A DNA stretch of 64,000 bases from Bombyx mori (GCF_030269925.1 NC_085114.1:10868001-10932000), one strand, 5' to 3'. Shown: positions 1-12,134, numbered from the stretch's first letter. The notes: a model not told the origin generated them from the letters alone. A program made the numbers and translations.

Positions 1-1
1 C

Positions 2-64
2 GTTTCAGCAGCCGTAAAGAGCGTCGCAGGATCTGTTGACAATGTCGGCCCCGACCCGTCATAA
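2..64 (+). CDS. Possible 3' end of a coding region (partial)
   Basis: The reading frame is open from the window edge and ends at a TAA at 62-64. The residues end in SVDNVGPDPS and the codon use is balanced, unlike the AT-rich flanks. A splice-acceptor-like cgtttcag ends at base 8, so this may be a short last exon instead of a continuous coding end. No clear polyadenylation signal follows closely. I do not recognise the protein, and the evidence is one short open frame at a window edge. Confidence 0.28.
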   Translation, partial: VSAAVKSVAGSVDNVGPDPS

Positions 65-1448
65 AACGTATGCACCCGGGCACGCTGTTAAACTTAACGG
101 CACTCTGATTAAACTTATCTCCGGGACAACGACTAAATCACGACCTCTAATAATAATCGCTTGTTCGTCTACAATGACACCTTGGCAATTGTTTTGGTTT
201 CAACCACCTAGCTTGAGCTGTGGGAGATAGTGTGCACAAATGAGTGACCTTGAATGTAGATCTTGAACAAACTATAGCTAAAGTACTTTTACGAGATCAT
301 TTCTTCTTCTTCTTCTTCTTCTAATTCCTGTCTTGACAGTGGTCGTGATCGTCATGTAGTATTGGGTAACGATTTTTTTTTAAATAATGGAAAAAAATTA
401 TAAGGTCATGGAGCGGCATGATACTGTAAAAGTAAAAAATTTTTAAAAGACCTACTAATTGCGATTTTAGCATGATTATTTTATTGAGGATATTTTTCAT
501 TAATCGGGGAGCTTCCTTTAAAGAAAAGCAAACATATTCGGGGCTAATGTTAGGTAGCATAAAACGGAGGACTCAAAACGTTTTACAAGTGCTGGAAGGA
601 TGTTATAAAGATTTTACGATCGCGTTTATTCAGCGAACGTTGCATTGGCCTTAATGGACGACCTAAGTGCATAGAGACATTCATGACAGTGGTAAAAACT
701 GGTAAGTAAACGATTTCTATTCCAGCAGTAAAGGCTACCAACCACGCATTATGAGATGGGAAATCCGCATTGTCTATGCATGTTTTTCGAACAGTAAATC
801 CAGCAATCTAGTCCACGTAAAATTGTCGCTAACTCTGTTACCCTAGTCCTCTAAAACAATTATAAATGAGCTGTAGAAGGCTTGTGTTCAAGATACATTA
901 AATTTGATGAGTCGCAACTTCACAAACAAATGGACGATTAATGTTCATCCATTTAGAATTTTGTGTTATAATGAACGAAAAATAAAGAAAGGTAATAAGG
1001 GAAATACGAAAGTAGTTATGGGATAGCTTTCGAATTAAAAATCGTTTGATTTACTTTGCGTCAGATGTTTTGTCTGTGGTGATTCATCACGTTGGACAAT
1101 GATGAGGGAGATTTGGTTCGAAAGAAAAACAAACCCGCGTCATCGATTAGTAATACGAGACAATTCGGGCTTTATTGTGTTTTCCATTGAAACTGCGGAA
1201 ATGAGGCTCTCTAGAGTCAGACCCACTCGTGTGTTGTGATCGAATTTCCGTGAGTGGAAACTAATGTCTTCATTATTTTGTATTCCTAAATGAATTACTA
1301 CAATATAATTCCATACTACTGCTTGATTTGTAGGAGTATTTCTTTTTGTATTGCTACATAGCTAAGTACATTCTATCCCATCTCGTATGTTGATATAAAT
1401 TTATAAGTTGATGGTGGACTAAAAAACATAACTATTTAATTGTTTTTT
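65..1448. other. Intergenic or intronic stretch without recognised genes
   Basis: AT-rich sequence. Apart from a short (TTC)n run at 300-322 I see no gene, RNA or dated repeat here. The small open frames show no domain-like content. Confidence 0.4.
300..322 (+). repeat. (TTC)n microsatellite
   Basis: About seven consecutive TTC units. Confidence 0.85.
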
Positions 1449-1815
1449 GTGACGAAGTTCCTTATGGGACGACTCGGAGGGGTACCTTAACTGGGAAAAA
1501 ACGTCCGTAACGTAAGATTTTTATTAGTAATGCACACAGTGTAACGACTTAGCTTTGTAATAACGTACAAAAAATAACTTATTTTTTTATCATTCATTGA
1601 CCACGATCTCAGAGCCTTCGTTTGCGCAATACACTAACTCTTATGCAAACAAGCGTGAAGAAGTGTACCACAATAAGTTCGCACGTTACCGAATGACCGT
1701 GGGTTGTTGTGAAACCTCCAGTCTTATTTTCTTTATACTTCGAATAGAACTTGAAATTAATATTTATATAATAAGGAACTTCGTTCCTATCCGTTGTCAC
1801 ACCACACCACACATC
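1449..1815 (+). repeat. Interspersed repeat with short inverted ends, copy A
   Basis: The same sequence block recurs at 48619-48956. Shared parts are the first ~130 bases and the last ~90, while the interior differs. The left end carries ACGAAGTTCCTTAT and the right end carries ATAAGGAACTTCGT, so the ends are inverted copies of each other. About 25 shared bases continue outside the right inverted motif, so the true boundary is uncertain. The class is not determined: a small nonautonomous DNA element or part of a larger element are both possible. Confidence 0.6.
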
Positions 1816-2196
1816 TTTTTTTTTGTGTGATGAGCAGCGGTCTGCTTGTAGCGTTATACTATAATGCTATGATTGTGTAGAAATCATGGATGGAGGCGGT
1901 CATGGCCCCCAGCAATTAGGAACGCGGCTAGCGGATGATTGTGGACGCCATTTGCTTGTCTGCTTTCGTTGGCTATAAAAAGCCATTGCCTAGTTAAGCC
2001 ACCGATCGATATCTACACTCAGCAGGGTGAATGCGCCTTCCTTCGATGTCCACAGCTTTTTTCTCTTTGGCGTTTAATTTGGATAAGACATTGAATTTAT
2101 CACGAGAATTGTCGTCGCTATTGCGTTTTTCAAGTATTCATATTTTTGGGAGTAAATTGTAGTGGAAGCTTTAGTATTAAGTAAATAATTCAGCTT

Positions 2197-2365
2197 GCGT
2201 TTCGGTTCGAAGGGTGGGGTAGCCGTTGTAACTATACTGAGACTTTAGAACTTATATGTCGAGGTGGGTGGCGCATTTACGTTGTTGATGTCTATGGGCT
2301 CCAGTAACCACTTAACATCAGGTGGGTTGTGAGCTCGTCCATCCATCTAAGCAATAAAAAAAAAA
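2197..2365 (+). mobile_element. Bm1-type SINE, 5'-truncated
   Basis: This copy holds only the 3' part of the family consensus, from the GCGTTTCGGTT block to the CATCTAAGCAATA end followed by an A tract. The 5' truncation is typical of incomplete reverse transcription. Confidence 0.9.
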
Positions 2366-2955
2366 CCTATGAAAGCTTATAGATTGTCTTATGAATTTTG
2401 ATATACTCGTAGGTTTGAAATAGACATGTTGTGTATTACTGAAAGAATGTTTCTTAGTGTGCTAACGAACTACATCCCTAAAGTAAGCAGAAAATTATTA
2501 AACAAAAGTCTTAAATATTAACACATAACTGCATTTCAGTACTTTTATATCCTATTCTATTTATCAATCGATCTTCACTGTTACGAACAATAAATACATT
2601 TTGGAAATGGTTCGTCTTTGGTATATTTACAACAACAAAAAAAATGCCAATAACAAAACTAAAAATAAAGTATCAAATGATTTTAAATCGTGGACAGTCA
2701 GTGATTAAGGTGGAATTTCGAATAGTCAACGAACACTAGTCTAATTAAAAGCACCAGAGTTGGACATCATTAACTTCTGTGTAGGTACTCTCTACATTGT
2801 TTTGTTCGAAAGTGTACCGAATTTTCAGCATTCTTGCGAAAACTTGTCCAGAAAGTGTCGTTCGAGAATTTATGGTAAAACGTAGACTTGATAAATGAAC
2901 TACGCCGTTGGAGGAGACGTGTTGTCAACGTCGATGCGAATGTAAAATTAGAGGC
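2366..2955. other. AT-rich stretch without recognised genes
   Basis: Nothing recognised on either strand. Confidence 0.4.
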
Positions 2956-3036
2956 ACAATAAATTTCGTTGTTTTTTTTGTTGTTGCTAAAACAATAAAT
3001 TTCGTTGTTTTTTTTGTTGTTGCTAAAACAATAAAA
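2956..3036 (+). repeat. 36-bp tandem duplication
   Basis: A 36-bp unit beginning ACAATAAATTTCG and containing a T-rich core occurs at 2956-2991 and again without a visible difference at 2992-3027. A partial third unit (about 9 bases) follows. Identity of the two units suggests a recent slippage duplication or an assembly duplication. Confidence 0.85.
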
Positions 3037-3112
3037 TGCAAGGATTTTTTTTAGACTTTTCTTGTGTTAGGTATTTTTTGTTTCTAAATTTTGAGTTGAA
3101 AAATTAACATTA

Positions 3113-3502
3113 CTAGCGATCCCGCAGTAGTCGAAATTCGACTATAATTAATTGGAATTGTAAGTTTCTACACTATTATGATTGTATTTCATACTTCTAT
3201 AATCACAAATTTCGCCAAGACTACACTACAAAGACAAACAATATTTAATCTATTCCCAATTTGACAACAGACGTCAAGAACAAAAGTATGCATGCGTGTG
3301 TGCGTCAATATGATATGTAGTGTGTGTAATGTTTTCTTTATTGATTTAATGTATCTTTTATGCATTATTTTAAAAAAATATTAGCATTGTGCACTTCTTC
3401 TCTATATTCTCCATAAGTGTGGAAAATTTCATACTCCTCCGTCCGCGCAATTTTCGTAAAAAGGGATACAAAGTTTTTGCTTCACGTATTAATATATATA
3501 TA
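3113..3502 (-). mobile_element. Nonautonomous Helitron-like element, copy 1
   Basis: This ~390-bp sequence is the inverted counterpart of 49249-49661. Read on the minus strand it ends in CTAG, preceded by a hairpin of TAGTCGAA pairing with TTCGACTA a short distance upstream, the usual 3' structure of Helitrons. The base outside the CTAG fits insertion between A and T. The 5' end on the right is AT-rich and no clear TC terminus remains. It encodes no protein and would depend on an autonomous Helitron. Confidence 0.65.
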
Positions 3503-4010
3503 TTATGGGAAACTAGTCTATGGTTCATCTGATATTATTGTACTGGGTATCCATAGGTCGTACTAAACGAAAACGCGTCATCAGAGATCTAAATTTATTG
3601 AACAATATAACCGGGTCATTAATATAATGGCTGTCTTACGCCAAAAAAATCAGAACACACGATGTCTTTGCAGCAGAAATACTTAGATGCTCCGTAGCGC
3701 CCGTACGCAAATTTAATTAATGATGCCGGTTTCGATTTTCAATAAACGATGTTATCGTTGTTGCCTCAAAAGAAATTCGTGAAGTTATGCTCGGTATAAT
3801 TATGAGCAATAATAGCGGTTTAATCTTTATCTTATCTTACCTATCTAATCTTTATCTTATCTTTGCTTTTTTATTGTCATCACGTTATCCCGTGTCGTTC
3901 GTGACCACGAAAACTATAAAGTATTCGGAACTTCAGAACTAATGTAACGATAATAAGAAACGCCAGATTAAATCGTAAAAATATTTATAATTATGTTTAC
4001 GGCTCGCGAA

Positions 4011-4261
4011 AGGTAGGACCTCTTGTGAGTCCGCACGGGTAGGTACCACCACCCTGCCTATTTCTGCCGTGAAGCAGTAAAGCGTTTCGGTTTGAAGGGT
4101 GGGGCAGCCGTTGTAACTATAATTGAGACCTTAGAACTTATATCTCAAGGTGGGTGGCGCATTTACGTTGTAGATGTCTATGGGCTCCAGTAACCACTTA
4201 ACACCAGGTGGGCTGTGAGCTCGTCCACTCATCTAAGCAATAAAAAATAAATAAAAAAAAA
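4011..4261 (+). mobile_element. Bm1-type SINE, lacking tRNA head
   Basis: It starts at the GGTAGGACCTCTTGTGAG block and runs to the A-rich tail. The tRNA-like promoter region is missing. Confidence 0.92.
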
Positions 4262-4711
4262 CCGAACAAAACGCTATCACGGCATAGGCATTTCAACACA
4301 GCAAATGTGTCGTTGTTAAGACTTAGGGGTGGTTATGAGATCTCGTGTGTAATGTACCGGCCCGAGTCGCTGAAAGGTTTCTCCTTTACGAGAAAAACTT
4401 TTATAATTAAGGGACATCAAAGAACTGCCGCGATGGGGTTACACTTTCGGATCGTTATTCAAAGCGGCTGTAACCGAGATAAGGGATCTTTTACCGCCTT
4501 TTCAATAGAAGTTTATTTTATGAACTGTGACAAGATTTAATTATGTTCCGATGCTAAAGCGGCCTCTTCGCGGTTTGCGATTGTAATTTAATCGGCAGAT
4601 ATTCGCGTCTTATATTATTACTCCTCTAATCTATATATAGATCGTCATAACAGAAGAATAACAAAAAATTGTATAATGTATTATAATATAAAGTAAGTAT
4701 AAGTGTGTATG

Positions 4712-4712
<1 letters not shown>

Positions 4713-4788
<76 letters not shown>
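4713..4788 (+). repeat. (TA)n(TG)n compound microsatellite
   Basis: About 29 TA units are followed directly by 9 TG units. The apparent open frame across it is only the repeat translated. Confidence 0.95.
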
Positions 4789-5250
4789 AGTATTTGTATG
4801 TATATATATTGTTTTGTATCTTGTAATATGTATATATTATTTTATGTAATGTTTACTGTATGCACTAGGTTTGTGTTCCTAATTCTTTTTTCCTTTTGCG
4901 GGCCTACTGGAAGAGATTTCAGCATGAAATAAGTAGTGCCCTTGTACTCTGTATCCTTATTGACGTGTCTTTTCTAACAGCAGTGTGTACAAAATATGTT
5001 AAATAAAAATAAATAAATAAAAACATTTGTTAATTTATCCTATGCATAATAGACAGTGAAGCTTCCAATGGCTACTAACATTCAGCCATAGTACCCGAAA
5101 CCGCTGCGTTCATACACTTCTTGTTAAGATATAATTTTATTCACGTTCCAGCCAGGTCTGAAATGAATAGCCGCTTATGGTGCTTCTTGGACTTCATGAA
5201 GGTCCGTATATTGTCCATCCTCAAGCAGAGCTCGACAGTCGTACACACAG

Positions 5251-5310
5251 CAGCTTGACTATGCCCCTGGCATTATCAGCGTCCATAGGCGACAAAAACT
5301 ATTAACCGTA
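5251..5310 (+). mobile_element. Decayed LINE 3' tail fragment
   Basis: It matches, with mutations, the 3' end of the LINE family at 27575-27788: GCTTGACTATGCCCCTGGCATT and the GTCCATAGGCGAC block follow in the same order. No coding capacity remains. Confidence 0.55.
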
Positions 5311-5383
5311 ATGGCAATCTCAAATCGAAAGTAATAAAATTGCTCGCGTATCTAAATAGAGTAATTGAGTTACAGATTATTTT

Positions 5384-5587
5384 GCCTATTTCTGCCGTGA
5401 AGCAGTAATGCGTTTCGGTTTGAAGGGTGGGGCAGCCGTTGTAACTATACTGAGACCTTAGAACTTATATCTCAAGGTGTGTGGCGCCTTTACGTTGTAG
5501 ATGTCTATGGGTTCCAGTAACCACTTAATACCAGGTGGGCTGTGAGCTCGTCCACACATCTAGGCAATAAAAAAAAAAAAAAAAAAA
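5384..5587 (+). mobile_element. Bm1-type SINE, 5'-truncated
   Basis: It begins at GCCTATTTCTGCCGTGAAG and ends in a long A tract (17 A). Confidence 0.92.
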
Positions 5588-6009
5588 CAAAAAACTTCCT
5601 GAATGAACATGTAAATCTTAGATAGCAAGTGCAAGAGAAGAATAATTTCAATCCACGTCGACAACTAATTGAAAAAGTAAATTAGAATAGTTGTGCCTTT
5701 AACGAATTTGTATGGTATCTTTAAGTTGAGATTGGTGTTAGAGAAGTAATCAACTCCCTTCCAGCGACTGCCAGTAATTGATCGGTCTCAGTCGGCGACA
5801 ACGAGAGATAATGTCGCCGCTGTGGTAAATGGATTTGTCAACCGCTGGTCGAGTAATTAAATAAATACACTGCTGTTTCTTTTCTCTTCGCTGTACATTG
5901 TGTTTTTCATTTAGAGACTTGGTTTATTAAAACACCACCTTTGCGAAGCGAGTACTTTTAAACCTCGTAATAAACAGACCTTGTCGAGATTAGCTTAGAT
6001 TGACATTAC

Positions 6010-6457
6010 CTTTAATTCAATTCAAATCAAATAAAAATTATTCAACATAAATGAAAGTACATACTTGTTGAACGTCAAAAAGAACTACCGCCAATTCACA
6101 AAAACTAGCCTCCGTCCTGAGAAGAACTGGCAAGAAACTCAGCGGGCATGTCTTTTTTTTTTAATATTAGTTTTTTTTTAAATATTCATTTTTACAATGA
6201 GTATTATAACGTAACAATTATTGCAATATTGAAATGCCCGGAGCGAGCAATTCATTCCCACTTTGTGCAATCTTATAGATAATCATTGACTTTATAGTAA
6301 GCTTATTGCACAGATGTTCTTTAATAGTTTTCTTAAACCTATGTATATGTAGGTTCTGAACCTCTTGTGGGATTTTGTTGTACAGGCGCACAGACAAACA
6401 CCCGAATTCACATGTTTCGTGGGTTTTGCTCTGAGGATTTGTTCGAAATAGTGTCAA
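6010..6457 (-). mobile_element. 3' end of a non-LTR retrotransposon (C-terminal ORF2 plus 3' UTR)
   Basis: On the minus strand the frame from 6457 reads a stretch with RLYNKIPQEVQNL and FKKTIKEHLCNK. I recall this as the C-terminal end of a common lepidopteran Jockey-like LINE ORF2. A frameshift after LCNK ruins the normal end. The rest (to about 6010) contains the expected 3' UTR, with the reverse complement of GAAACTCAGCGGGCATG and a T/A-rich tail. It is 5'-truncated and inactive. The exact clade is from memory. Confidence 0.65.
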
Positions 6458-6505
6458 GTATTTTTTATCATCGCATCACCTGTCACCGGAGAGGAGTTCA
6501 TTCCT
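6452..6505 (+). mobile_element. Fragment of a CR1/Jockey-like LINE ORF2
   Basis: The plus strand translates to a degenerate FYHR...CHRRGVHS string, parallel to FYHRTARHRSRVHP of the LINE at 53485-53800. It directly abuts the minus-strand LINE end, so one may have inserted into or beside the other. Confidence 0.45.
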
Positions 6506-7142
6506 ACTAACCAAACGGAGCTATTACATCGAAAGAATTTGTCAATGACCGGCAGTGGTTCGGCTATGACCATCCACCGTCAGGCAGCTTGAACGCCCTC
6601 AAGATGCAATAAAAATTTCAAGAGATTGCTCAGAGATTGCATTGCTAGGTAATATCGTAGATTGATTCTCATTTTATTGTATTTTCGACTATACTTGAAA
6701 AGTTGTAATAGAGGAAAAAATTGTTTGTGCATAATGCCGAAAGTATATTTCTAATTACTAAATCTGTGCTGTTAATGTCAGTTAAGCATATTTTGCATTC
6801 ACAATTACCATTAATAAGTAAGGGTGGTAGTTACGTCAGCCGTGAGTACCTTTTTGTCGAGATGCCACTTTGACACGTTTCCCCGTTGTTATGGTTAATT
6901 CAAGTTGAAATTCTGCGGTTTACTTTGTAGGGATCGGTACTTATGCTTAAATTGCTTAGATTCCTTCGCGAAACCGTACCATCTTTGTAACAATTTTGAT
7001 TTACAAGTCAACATGTCGCTAAACTGCTAAAACAATGGTTTTTCAATTTAATTCAAGTTGAAACTAGTGTTTGAAATAAAAAAATAAAAAACTTTGAAAT
7101 CCATTCATTATTCATTCTTTTCTATTCATTCATTTAATTTTT
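6506..7142. other. Stretch without recognised genes
   Basis: Nothing beyond AT-rich unique-looking sequence. Confidence 0.35.
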
Positions 7143-7388
7143 ACTGGTGGTAGGACCTCTTGTGAGTTCGCACGGGTAGGTACCACCACCCCGCCTATTT
7201 TTGCCGTGAAGCAGTAATGCGTTTCGGTTTGAAGGGTGGGGCAGCCGTTGTGACTATACTGAGACCTTAGAACTATATCTCAAGGTGTGTGGCGCATTTA
7301 CGTTGTAGATGTCTATGGGCTCCAGTAACCATTTAACACCAGGTGGGCTGTGAGCTAGTCCACACAACTAAGCAATAAATAAAAAAAA
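7143..7388 (+). mobile_element. Bm1-type SINE, lacking tRNA head
   Basis: It runs from CTGGTGGTAGGACCTCTTG to an interrupted A-rich tail, with scattered substitutions. Confidence 0.92.
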
Positions 7389-8662
7389 TTCACAACATAA
7401 ATTACATTACATTCACTTAAATTAAGCACGTTAAAAAATCTGTTTCGGCATCGCGTTATCCATAAAATATTTTGTAAGGGCGAAGTTGTATCGTCATTCC
7501 GGCTTTTACACATTTTGTTCGTGGTCTCTCCTCGTTTCAACGGAATAATTAATAATGTATTGGCACTCTGTACGCGAACCGCAAAATCCCTTTTGTGTGT
7601 ATTATATCTTTAACTTTTTACGTTATCCATACAAACAGTTTAATAGCCTTAACTTCGCAGGTCGCGGATTTGTTATTCACTCAGAACTTTGAAGCGATTG
7701 TTTAAGAAAGTTCAAAAGTATTTTATCCTTTATAGGGGTGAAAATAAGGTGTTTTATTAATAAATGTTCGGAGTTGTATGACTTCTGGAAGCTGTTTGAA
7801 GGCACTGAAAGATTTTATTGTTATTTCTAAATGTTGTTATTGTTAGTTTTGTTCTTTATATATTTATAATATTAGGTTAAATTATATGTAACCTATTCAT
7901 AAATTTGTATTCATATTTATATTATCATTTAACCTGACTGAAAAGGGAATCAAGTGAACCACACAAATGTATTTTTATATTGGATTTTGTTATGTCAAAT
8001 AAACAAAAATTAAACACTATAGCAAACCAACCTGTACGTCCCTCCCGCGGCCGTATGCTCGCTCGCTATACATAGTTTTTATTATCTATGTCCGTCTTTT
8101 GACAGATAAGAGTATAATCTATGTTCCGGGTGCTTCCATTTTGAGTGCGAGTAGCGTGCGCCCGCGTCTTATTGTAATTATCGTTTTAAATTGAAAATTG
8201 TTTGTGTTAAAACAAGATTAGAATTCGAAATTCCATACTAGTGACTAATCCATAGTTTTTATTGAATAAAAATACCCCTGAGATCTAGCCCTCACTATAA
8301 CACTTTTTTTAGTTTCATGATAATTGACTTAAAACCACATTCAATATTCCATTAGGTAGACCGAATGGCAAGGCCAGCGACATAGTTAAGAAAATGTAAG
8401 GTTTCGTTTGATAAGGGCAATGTCTTTAATAGTCCCCTGGCGGGTAGCGAGTTCCCTCCATTAGGCGAACGTGTTTTCCATGGAACCCTGCGATGCTCAG
8501 CGTGGTGCCACACCACCCTTATCGACTTCCAGTTGCTGTTTATAGACGTAATTGATCGTAAGTCTATTGTCAAGAAGTCAATAAAGATCTAATGAAAGCA
8601 AAAACAATTTATCTTCATCTTGAAAAATAAAACTGTGAATTGAGATATCGAATTCGTCGTGA
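7389..8662. other. Stretch without recognised genes
   Basis: No gene recognised. A GC-richer patch near 8040-8160 has no clear reading frame. Confidence 0.35.
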
Positions 8663-9078
8663 AGTCGTCGTGGCCTAAAGGATAAGACGTCCGATGCATT
8701 CGTATCTAGCGATGCAACGGTGTTCGAATCCCGCAGGCGGGTACCAATATTTCGAATGAAATACGTACTTAACATAGGTTCACGATTGACTTCCACGGTA
8801 AAGGAATAACATCGTGTGATAAAAATCAAACTCGCAAAATTATAATTTGCGTAATTACTGGTAGTAGGGATTCTTGTGAGTCCGCACGGGTTAGGTACCA
8901 CGGCCCCCTATTTCTGCCGTGAAGCAGTAATGCGTTTCGGCTTGAAGGATGGGGCAGCTGTTGTAACCATACTGAGACCTTAGAACTTATATCTCAAGGT
9001 GTACATGTCTATGGGCTCCAGTTACCACTTAACACCAGGTGGGCTGTGAGCTCGTCCACATATCTAAGCAATAAAAAA
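8663..9078 (+). mobile_element. Full-length Bm1-type SINE with tRNA-like head
   Basis: About 416 bp. The head holds an internal RNA polymerase III promoter: box A near 8671 (TGGCCTAAAGG) and box B at 8722-8732 (GTTCGAATCCC). Body and A-rich tail follow in the same order as the other copies, with a small deletion near 8995. Open frames across it on the minus strand are by-products of the SINE. Confidence 0.95.
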
Positions 9079-9378
9079 GAAGAAAGAAATCAGAAGAATT
9101 TTCAGTATGTTTGTGTTGCTCGTTATGTTTGCCGGATGCAAGATAATTGAGATAACCGCATTTGTTCGTGTTCCGAACCTTCTGGATGTAAAATTTAATC
9201 AAGTTATTTTCTCTCATGGTTGCTCGTTCCCGTACCGTTGCAATCTAACACTGAATAAAAAAAAAACTGTCGGTTGTGTGCGAATATTAACGTTCTGTGC
9301 AAGCGAGGTATAAAGAATCTAATTCAATTTAACCGTTTTTCGATTTATTTTTATTCACACGTTAATCTTATGTATAAA

Positions 9379-9634
9379 CTAGCTATACCCGACCGCTTCG
9401 CTGGGCATTTAAAATTAGCTTTATTATTTCTCATCCCCACAAAGATTCTCATCATTAACGACCCCGCAACTGGTTTAGGGAGTCCAACACTCATATAAAG
9501 ATTGGCCTATCCATTAAGTACATGTATTTTCTACATGGATACCAAGTTTCAAGTCAATCGAATGCATGGTTCAGTAGTTATAACGGAACATCCGTAAAAA
9601 CCAGGTAGATTTATATATTAGTATAGAGTATAGA
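9379..9634 (-). mobile_element. Helitron-like nonautonomous element (256 bp)
   Basis: On the minus strand it starts with TC (9634-9633), ends with CTAG (9382-9379), and sits between A (9378) and T (9635), as expected for Helitron insertion. The region before the CTAG holds GC-rich CCCAGCGAAGCGG. No coding capacity. The assignment rests on end structure and on memory of similar lepidopteran repeats. Confidence 0.5.
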
Positions 9635-12059
9635 TGAGAATGTTATTAATTAAGAACTAAGCCTACCTGAGTTGATTAGATTTTGTTTTAGCAAATTTGA
9701 AAAACGGTGCCTTAAAAAAGTTGCTTATTTCAGGACTATTAGATTACCATAAACGACAAGAGATAATAGAACACGATCAATGTTTGTAGTATTCAAATCT
9801 TTCAACATCAAGTTGCATTAAATTAAGTTTAAAATTGGAATGAGTGAGCATAAAAATGGTTTATGCAGTTGCATAGGGAAACAACGTGAGGTATTCGGAT
9901 GGCTTCGTCAGCGCTCGGCTCTTGAGGCACTTGAGGCGGCTCGAGACTTGCGCTCGGGGTGGCTCGCCGAGAGTGCTGGCGCGGCGGAAGCGGCCCTTAC
10001 GTGCTCGTCGTCACGACATCCCGCCTTTGTCCCTCCACTAGGCTTATTTGCTGAACAATAAAAAAGACGAAAGTCTCTGACATATTTCCGTAAAGCACCC
10101 ACGATAACTCGAACAAAAAAGTATTTATCGTTCCACAATATGCCTTAACTCAAAGATAATAGACGCCACTCGCCGTCAGCTGGGAAATTCGTCGTATTGA
10201 TTGATGAAACGGCTATTATGAAATTCCGGCAGATTTTCCGAATTTTTCATTTTCGTATAAACGCGACTCCGCAATAAATCGATTATTGAACCAATTTATC
10301 AAGTTTAGCTAAACACTTTTCGCTGAGAAATCACACCGACTAGAGCTTCTGGAGTTAAATGTTACTTTTGTTATTTAGATTAGCGTTCTAACCACATCAC
10401 GAGATATAAAGATTATAATTTTATGTTAAGATACAACAGCTACATTTTAATTATTCTATTTACCTATGAAGCACTAAAAATAAAAAAGGGCTTTAATTAT
10501 TAGAGCTTTTTTATACAATTGTACAACTAGTATCTAGTACGAGCGTTTTTTATTTTTATTTTTTCGAGAAAAAACCTTCACTGGTTTTGATTGGAATTCT
10601 TATATCCAATTTCGCAATTCATTCGGTCCGTCAGTACGAGTGAGCGATGCGCGCATCTAACGGACATGACGTAATACCCTCTGCGGTTAATATGCCTTGT
10701 CCCTAAACACTTTCACCAGTAAAAACAAAACATGAACAATTTGTGTGTGCATTAAAAGTAGTTTTTTCGAAGCGTAATGAGATTTGTTTTGTATTTATTT
10801 ATTTTCCTAGTATAAATGAGCAGATGAGCTAGTATTCGGCAGATACCAGAGTCCAAAGTCAGGTTCAGTCAGTTTAGGTTTTTGCTAAAGGAATACAATA
10901 GTAGTCGATGTTGGTCTAGCTCAAAGGACAAAAAAAATATCACCGGTAATGAAATCATTTTATAGGTTCCATTTTATTATTAGATCTTCTTATTTAGCTT
11001 TCATTGTATGTATATATTTTATATAATAATGTATTGTCTATAGTACACCGCAACATATCTGCTATATTTTTATATTTTCCAGAATTTCTGTAAATTAAAC
11101 GGTTGTCTGGAAGGGATCGTTTTTAGCGATAAGCCCGTCTATTGTACACACGTATCTGCTTGTTGACTGTTTTTGAATCCAAATTGTGTTATGGTGGGCA
11201 ATAAAGTGTATCCTCTCTCTCTCGCTCTCATTTCGCGGACTTTTAGGTCGTGGTTTAGTCTGGATAGTAAATTAATTTTGTTGGTTGATTGGTTGTACAA
11301 GATAAGTAGTCTAATGTAATACAAATAATTATTTTCTAAAATTTTTCATACACGAAGTTCCGAAAATATATAAAATCATAGCACGCGATTGTTTCAGCCT
11401 TCGCTATTCGATTAGTTTGTGGAGAATCGATAGGAAGCCGGTCACGAATATCACAAATTCTCTGAAAAATTCAAACGCTCGAAAGAAAATAGATTTTATT
11501 CTGTTGTAGCTGTGACAAGGATTTTGTTGACTATGGTTCACAGGTCACGGTCTGATATCTTATTTGTGGTGCTAGCAGTCAATATTTTTTAATTAAAAAA
11601 TACTATAAAAGTGTAAGTAAATAATATAAAAGTGAAATACATTATCATCAAAAACGTCAACGGTCAAGGAATCTCTGCGAAGCGTTTTAAACTAATATAA
11701 AAAATGAACAACATCAATAATTATAGAAAACAATGCTAGGTGATTCTAAAATATCGTGAAATATCGAGGTGTGAATTTTGTTGAATATAGTTTTATCATT
11801 CTATCAAGTTCCATTAGGGTAGCAACGTAAATCTAAATCTAATGTATATTTAAGCACAATAATTTTCATCGAGACAAGAGTGACACTTGGAAAATTTTGG
11901 AAAATCGCTGCTTTATGTTCAAATATGCCATTGTAACCTTTTTGGATTCTACCAGAACGAATAAATAATACAACATTCGACTACCTCAAGAAATGAGGTC
12001 GAATTCTTAATTAAATTGTGTAAAGAGTGAAAGAGAAGGATGAAACCATCCAATCGGAA
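9635..12059. other. Stretch without a firmly recognised gene; GC-rich island and possible promoter inside
   Basis: A GC-rich island at 9900-10030 stands out from AT-rich flanks, with open frames on both strands (73 and 76 codons), neither of which I recognise. At 10811 a TATAAAT is followed 30 bases later by a CAG initiator-like trinucleotide, a possible plus-strand start site. Neither is strong enough to call a gene. Confidence 0.3.
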
Positions 12060-12134
12060 TGCATGGCTGCTTCGCGGCAGAAATAGGCAAGATGGCGGTA
12101 CCTACTCGTGCGGACTTACATTACGCCCCACCAG
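12060..12134 (-). mobile_element. Bm1-type SINE fragment
   Basis: The reverse complement shows the GCCTATTTCTGCC and GTAGGTACC blocks of Bm1, with about 15% visible differences. Only the 5' body segment survives. Confidence 0.75.

Noticed and set aside
1974..2030. TATAAAAAG followed by ACTCAGC, a possible promoter
   Set aside because: The initiator-like motif is 47 bases from the TATA start, too far for a normal start site.
4713..4788. Possible CRISPR or other spaced repeat array
   Set aside because: It is a simple dinucleotide run. No spaced repeats of CRISPR type occur anywhere in the window.
4705..4932. 75-codon open frame over the TA/TG microsatellite
   Set aside because: It is the repeat translated (YIYIYI...CVCVC), with no coding signal.
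8664..8740. tRNA-like sequence in the SINE head taken as a tRNA gene
   Set aside because: Acceptor and anticodon stems do not pair properly; it is the SINE's internal promoter.
8578..8901. 107-codon minus-strand frame
   Set aside because: It is antisense to the SINE at 8663-9078.
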